From Phycisphaerales bacterium (lineage in GTDB: Bacteria; Planctomycetota; Phycisphaerae; Phycisphaerales; UBA1924), in the NCBI GenBank assembly GCA_029212425.1, contig JARGNC010000005.1:24422-33091 (forward strand): a stretch of DNA of 8,670 nt, written 5' to 3'. The position numbers and the translations under genes were made by a program. Within the stretch, counting starts at the first letter, position 1. Each line of letters begins with the position of its first letter. Below are positions 5,636 to 8,670 of the stretch, one piece after another. The notes under the pieces were generated by a model. The model was given only the letters and a program-made list of their open reading frames with translations. It had not been told where the DNA came from and searched no databases.

Positions 5636-6109
5636 ATGCCCGATCAACACACCGTCCTCTTCGTCTGTCTCGGAAACATCTGCCGCTCTCCCCTCGCCCA
5701 TGGCATCTTCCAGCACCTCGTCGACCAAAGCAACTTCACCAACCAGTTCCACATCGATTCCTGCGGCACCGGTGATTGGCATGTCGGCAACCCACCAGAC
5801 CCCCGCTCCATCCAAATCGCCTCCATCTACGGCATCGACATCACCACCCAACGCGCCCGCCAATTCGATCCCGCCACAGACGTCGAACGCTTCACCCACA
5901 TCATCCCGATGGACGCGAGCAACAAAAAGAACCTCATCAAACTCGGTGTCCCCGAACCCAAACTCACCTTAATGAGAGCGTACGACCCCACCCTCAAAAC
6001 ACCACAAGATGTCCCCGACCCCTACTACGGCGGAGACGACGGCTTCGAAAGAGTCTACAAAATGCTCACCCGCGCCTGCGACGGGTTACTAGTGAACCTT
6101 ATGAACTAA
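5636..6109 (+). CDS. Low-molecular-weight protein tyrosine phosphatase
   Basis: The 157-residue cytoplasmic enzyme hydrolyses phosphotyrosine through a cysteinyl-phosphate intermediate. The P-loop is complete: VCLGNICRSP (10-19), with nucleophile Cys11 and Arg17. The general acid is Asp128 in DPYYGG (128-133), and GDWHVGNPPDPR (46-57) is the conserved substrate-side loop. Ile15 in the P-loop is the tyrosine-phosphatase form; arginine phosphatases of the YwlE type have Thr there. The DPYYGG acid loop and GDWHVG match the eukaryote-like or YfkJ-like class more than the Wzb class encoded with capsule kinases. No tyrosine kinase gene is in view. It starts 8 bases after the glycosyltransferase-like gene, so translation is probably coupled. 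No Shine-Dalgarno site is visible. Identification is confident; the physiological substrate is unknown. Confidence 0.95.
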   Translation: MPDQHTVLFVCLGNICRSPLAHGIFQHLVDQSNFTNQFHIDSCGTGDWHVGNPPDPRSIQIASIYGIDITTQRARQFDPATDVERFTHIIPMDASNKKNLIKLGVPEPKLTLMRAYDPTLKTPQDVPDPYYGGDDGFERVYKMLTRACDGLLVNLMN

Positions 6110-6132
6110 CAAATGCAACTTGTGTTCAATTT

Positions 6133-6141
6133 TGTTACAAT
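6133..6141 (+). promoter_or_regulatory. Extended -10 promoter (TGT-TACAAT), likely leaderless start
   Basis: TG at 6133-6134 followed one base later by TACAAT (6136-6141) is a strong extended -10 element, 5 of 6 to TATAAT, in an AT-rich patch. There is no good -35. Transcription should begin about 7 bases after it, at 6148-6149, which is the A of the ATG of the next gene. That predicts an mRNA with no leader. Confidence 0.55.
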
Positions 6142-6148
6142 CTATTCC

Positions 6149-6613
6149 ATGGATAAATGGAAGCTTCAGTGTATTGACAAGAAAACTGGTGAACCAACCG
6201 ATCGTATTTTCAACGCGGTTGATCAAAAACATGCAGTCGAACAGGCTCACGAACTTGGATTCGTAGTAGGCGCACTCGAATTAGTACAAGCACCACCTCC
6301 AAAACAAGAAGTGCTCCCCACTAAAGCAGTCAAACAAATTACCGAACTCACCAAGAAACCTACTAGCGACGAGACTCTACTGCGTTCAGTTCAATCTGTT
6401 GGCCTTGCACTCATCTTGTTTGCTGTGATCGGAGGGATATCTTGCGCTTTTATGGACACCTCTTATGACGGCATGCACAACATAGGGTTGATAAACAACA
6501 GAACTGTCGGAGCCCTCTACAGCATTGGCACGCTGATAACAGGAGCGATGTTGTTTTCCTGTTCTGTGGTCGGATTCGCCATCATTAAGAACAAAGCACA
6601 ATCCGAAGAATAA
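6149..6613 (+). CDS. Small two-pass membrane protein of unknown function
   Basis: I do not recognise a named family. The 154-residue form starting at 6149 begins MDKWKLQCIDKKTGEPTDRI, then FNAVDQKHAVEQAHELGFVVG. This short domain of strand, TG turn, then A-x-(helix)-A-x-x-LGFxV resembles the small N-terminal modules seen on PilC/GspF-like and many planctomycete proteins (inference). A Pro/Lys-rich linker (49-75) leads to two membrane helices at about 82-102 and 120-146, with a short loop between. The upstream ATG at 6113 would add 12 residues that overlap the promoter, so 6149 is preferred. GC is visibly lower than in neighbours (26 of 60 bases at 6181-6240) and the C-ending codon bias of adjacent genes is absent. 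This suggests later acquisition, relaxed codon use or low expression. Its stop is four bases from the convergent sucB stop. Confidence 0.75.
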   Translation: MDKWKLQCIDKKTGEPTDRIFNAVDQKHAVEQAHELGFVVGALELVQAPPPKQEVLPTKAVKQITELTKKPTSDETLLRSVQSVGLALILFAVIGGISCAFMDTSYDGMHNIGLINNRTVGALYSIGTLITGAMLFSCSVVGFAIIKNKAQSEE

Positions 6614-6617
6614 GTTT

Positions 6618-7913
6618 TCACAGATCCAGCATCAACCGTGCCGGATCCTCGATCGCATCCTTGATGCTCACCAAGAACTGCACCGCTTCCGCACCATCGA
6701 CAATGCGATGGTCGTAACTCAGCGCCAGGTACATCATCGGACGCAGCGCGATCTGACCCGGATTGTTCGGATCTTCAACCGCACGCTTCTTGATGCCGTG
6801 CATCCCAAGGATCGCACTCTGAGGCGGGTTCAGAATAGGAGTTGACATCAAGGACCCAAAGATCCCGCCGTTGGTGATCGTGAAAGTCCCACCCATCATC
6901 TCGCTGAGTTCAAGCTTGTTCTCCCGAGCACGCGTTCCCAAATCTTTGATAGACGATTCAATCCCTGCGAAGCTCATCGTCTCGGTATTCCGAAGCACAG
7001 GCACTACAAGACCCTTTTTCCCTGCGACCGCAATCGCGATGTCTTGATAGCTGTGGCTCTGAATCGCAGGCTTCCCGTCCTCACCCGCAGTGATATACGA
7101 GTTAATCAACGGGAACTTCTGCAATGCCTGCACACACGCCTTGACGAAGAACGACATGAATCCCAGCCCGACGCCGTGCTTGTCCGCGAAGCTCTCTTTG
7201 TACTGCTTCCGCAGATCCATCACCGCGCCCATGTCCACCTCGTTGAAGGTGGTCAGCATCGCTGCTGTCTGCTGTGCTTCAACAAGTCTCGAAGCGATCT
7301 TCTGACGCATCGGACTCATCCGCTCGACGACAACCTCCCGCGATCCCCCAACAGCCGCAGGAGCAGCACTCGGCGCTTTCGACGCACCAGACTGAACAAA
7401 CCCAAGCACATCTTGCTCTCGGATTCGTCCCCCTGCACCAGTTCCAGTAACGAGTGCGAGATTCACCCCTTTATCCTCTGCAAGCTTTCGAGCCAAAGGC
7501 GTCGCCTTCACATCACCCCCAGAAGCAGAAGTAGATGCAGGGGCTGGAGCAGGAGCTGGTTTGGGAGCTTCTGCGACAGCCGTCGCCGCAGCAGATGCCG
7601 CAGGTTCAGGCTTCGCCTCAGCAGCAGGAGCCGACTCGCTGGGCGCAGGAGCAGCCCCCCCTCCAGCAGGCTTCTCTGCAGACTCATCAATCTGACCAAC
7701 AACAGCACCAACCTCGACCTCATCACCTTCTGCAGCAGAATGAGAAACCACACCTGACGCCGGAGCAGGAACTTCCATCGTCACCTTATCGGTTTCAAGC
7801 TCGAGCACAGTCTGATCGCGCTCGACATACTCCCCATCAGCGACACTCCACGCGGAAATCACTCCCGAGGTCACAGATTCGCCGACAGTTGGAATTTCAA
7901 TCTTGGTAGTCAT
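6618..7913 (-). CDS. sucB: 2-oxoglutarate dehydrogenase E2 (dihydrolipoyl succinyltransferase)
   Basis: This E2 core enzyme of the TCA-cycle 2-oxoglutarate dehydrogenase complex transfers succinyl groups from E1 via lipoate to CoA. The 431 residues contain one lipoyl domain (1-76) with the lipoylated Lys43 in ETDKVTMEV, a long Ala/Pro-rich swinging linker (about 77-133), a peripheral-subunit-binding domain (136-172, ATPLARKLAEDKGVNL and GRIREQDVL), a second flexible linker, and the catalytic domain (195-431). This ends with the active-site motif SYDHRIVDGAEAV, where His402 and Asp406 are catalytic. Assignment to sucB rather than the pyruvate E2 rests on the sucA gene immediately upstream and the succinyltransferase-like N-terminus (IEIPTVGESVTSG). 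The start at 7913 has AAGGA 10 bases ahead. Nothing is missing; length is near 400-430 as expected. No dihydrolipoamide dehydrogenase gene is in view. Confidence 0.96.
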   Translation of the reverse strand: MTTKIEIPTVGESVTSGVISAWSVADGEYVERDQTVLELETDKVTMEVPAPASGVVSHSAAEGDEVEVGAVVGQIDESAEKPAGGGAAPAPSESAPAAEAKPEPAASAAATAVAEAPKPAPAPAPASTSASGGDVKATPLARKLAEDKGVNLALVTGTGAGGRIREQDVLGFVQSGASKAPSAAPAAVGGSREVVVERMSPMRQKIASRLVEAQQTAAMLTTFNEVDMGAVMDLRKQYKESFADKHGVGLGFMSFFVKACVQALQKFPLINSYITAGEDGKPAIQSHSYQDIAIAVAGKKGLVVPVLRNTETMSFAGIESSIKDLGTRARENKLELSEMMGGTFTITNGGIFGSLMSTPILNPPQSAILGMHGIKKRAVEDPNNPGQIALRPMMYLALSYDHRIVDGAEAVQFLVSIKDAIEDPARLMLDL

Positions 7914-7923
7914 TATTCATGCG

Positions 7924-7928
7924 TCCTT
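7924..7928 (-). promoter_or_regulatory. Ribosome binding site of sucB
   Basis: AAGGA on the minus strand lies 10 bases before the sucB ATG, inside the 44-base sucA-sucB gap. It supports the 7913 start and separate initiation of sucB in a shared transcript. Confidence 0.6.
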
Positions 7929-7957
7929 GTATAACCGTACACACCGTCAACCAGCTC

Positions 7958-8670
7958 TTAGGCGCGTGCAGCCGCGACCTTCGCTTCCTTGCCAGACGCC
8001 TCAGGTTTCGCCCCGATCGCCTCTGTGAGAATCAACTCTTGCTCGATCTTGTGCTGAGACTTCGATCCAGTCGCTGGCGAACTTGACCGCGCCCGACCGA
8101 TGTATCGCGGCCGCGCCCAACCCAACTTCTCCTGCACCATATCACTCACATACAACCACGCCCCCGCGTTGTATGTCTCTTCCTGCACATACTCGATCGC
8201 CACTTTGTCTGGATACCGCGAAACAATCTCCTGCAGCATCGAATCATGGAACGGATACAACTGCTCAATACGGATGATCGCAGTGTCCTTCCGACCAAGT
8301 TCCTCACGACGAGCATCAAGCTCATGGTAAATCTTCCCGCTGCAAAGCAGAACACGATCTACCCCGGAACGATCCCATCCACCCGAAACAAACTTCGGAT
8401 CATCAAGCATCTCTGAGAAGTATCCACCCTCAAGAATCTCATCGAGCGAACTCGTCGGCGTACGAAGCATGCTCTTTGGAGTCAAAACCACCAAAGGCTT
8501 CCGGAACGAACGCTTCATCTGACGACGATACATATGGAACACCTGCGCCGCAGTCGAAGGGTACACGATCTGCATGTTGTTCCCGCCGCAAAGCTCGAGG
8601 AACCGTTCGACCCGACACGAAGAGTGTTCAGGACCAGCGCCCTCATACCCGTGAGGCAACAGCATCACAA
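7958..8670 (-). CDS. sucA: 2-oxoglutarate dehydrogenase E1, C-terminal part (cut by window edge)
   Basis: E1 is the thiamine-diphosphate enzyme that decarboxylates 2-oxoglutarate and loads succinyl onto E2 lipoate. Only about 236 C-terminal residues are visible. They open VMLLPHGYEGAGPEHSS, followed by RVERFLELC, NMQIVYPST, AAQVFHMYRRQ, RKPLVVLTPKSMLR, CSGKIYHELD and IIRIEQLYPF. Near the end is GRARSSSPATGSKSQHKIEQ, the counterpart of the GRPASASPAVG end of E. coli SucA. The GTG at 8666-8668 is an internal valine, not a start. After the conserved end there is a short Ala/Lys/Glu tail of about 20 residues (TEAIGAKPEASGKEAKVAAARA). The decarboxylase and thiamine-binding parts lie beyond 8670. 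Stop TAA is 44 bases before sucB, the standard sucA-sucB operon order. Confidence 0.96.
   Translation of the reverse strand, partial: VMLLPHGYEGAGPEHSSCRVERFLELCGGNNMQIVYPSTAAQVFHMYRRQMKRSFRKPLVVLTPKSMLRTPTSSLDEILEGGYFSEMLDDPKFVSGGWDRSGVDRVLLCSGKIYHELDARREELGRKDTAIIRIEQLYPFHDSMLQEIVSRYPDKVAIEYVQEETYNAGAWLYVSDMVQEKLGWARPRYIGRARSSSPATGSKSQHKIEQELILTEAIGAKPEASGKEAKVAAARA

Noticed and set aside
5636..6109. Arginine phosphatase (YwlE type) or arsenate reductase
   Set aside because: The P-loop has Ile15 rather than the Thr of YwlE, and the DPYYGG acid loop and GDWHVG match tyrosine phosphatases; arsenate reductase cysteines are missing.
6113..6148. Start of the small membrane-protein gene at ATG 6113
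   Set aside because: The 12 added residues overlap the TGT-TACAAT element, and the ATG has no ribosome site.
6623..6647. Imperfect hairpin GATCC-A-GC-N9-GC-C-GGATC as a terminator
   Set aside because: It lies inside the sucB coding end and has no T-run on either strand.
7044..7757. Plus-strand open frame of 237 codons opposite sucB
   Set aside because: It is a compositional shadow of sucB, with Arg/Ser-rich low-complexity sequence and no recognisable domain.
7896..7920. Seven-codon ORF overlapping the sucB start (ATG at 7918-7920 on the minus strand)
   Set aside because: It could be a tiny overlapping uORF, but its start is only 3 bases from AAGGA and it has no attenuator structure, so chance is likelier.

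Overview
The window is an ordinary-looking chromosomal stretch, probably from a planctomycete-like bacterium, perhaps of the Phycisphaerae. That placement is an inference from the style of the proteins: a DUF2752 protein with a CPTCGMTTSF core, tandem lineage-type lipoproteins with no familiar family, a GYxV/TG-type N-terminal domain on a small membrane protein, and many genes without a clear Shine-Dalgarno site. No gene here proves the phylum. There are no rRNA, tRNA, CRISPR or insertion-sequence features that I can see.

Left part (1-1960, minus strand): a chaperonin operon in which groEL (589 aa) is transcribed first and groES, cut by the window edge, second. This is the reverse of the textbook groES-groEL order. 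GroEL keeps its ATPase residues but has an extra segment of about 18 residues in the equatorial domain and a long Met/Gly tail. The 320-base region between groEL and the divergent plus-strand genes (1961-2280) holds several dyads, one of them a perfect ATTGGCA-N7-TGCCAAT, that could control the chaperonin genes, and a plausible promoter for the plus-strand genes.

Middle part (2281-6109, plus strand): six closely spaced genes, probably one transcription unit. They are a solitary NADH-quinone oxidoreductase subunit A (nuoA), a DUF2752 membrane protein, two successive lipoproteins that look like distant paralogues, a glycosyltransferase-B-like protein that seems to lack the usual catalytic signature, and a low-molecular-weight protein tyrosine phosphatase. 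Most of these products are envelope proteins or plausibly envelope-related. A seventh gene (6149-6613) encodes a small two-pass membrane protein. It is lower in GC than its neighbours and has its own extended -10 promoter placed so that the mRNA would be leaderless.

Right part (6618-8670, minus strand): the 2-oxoglutarate dehydrogenase operon, with the 3' end of sucA (E1) followed by complete sucB (E2). sucB converges with the small membrane-protein gene with only four bases between the stop codons.

The window shows no convincing new defence or mobile system. The most unusual items are the inverted chaperonin order with GroEL elaborations, the detached nuoA, the paired LFYxHE lipoproteins, the pseudo-glycosyltransferase beside a tyrosine phosphatase, and the probable leaderless gene.
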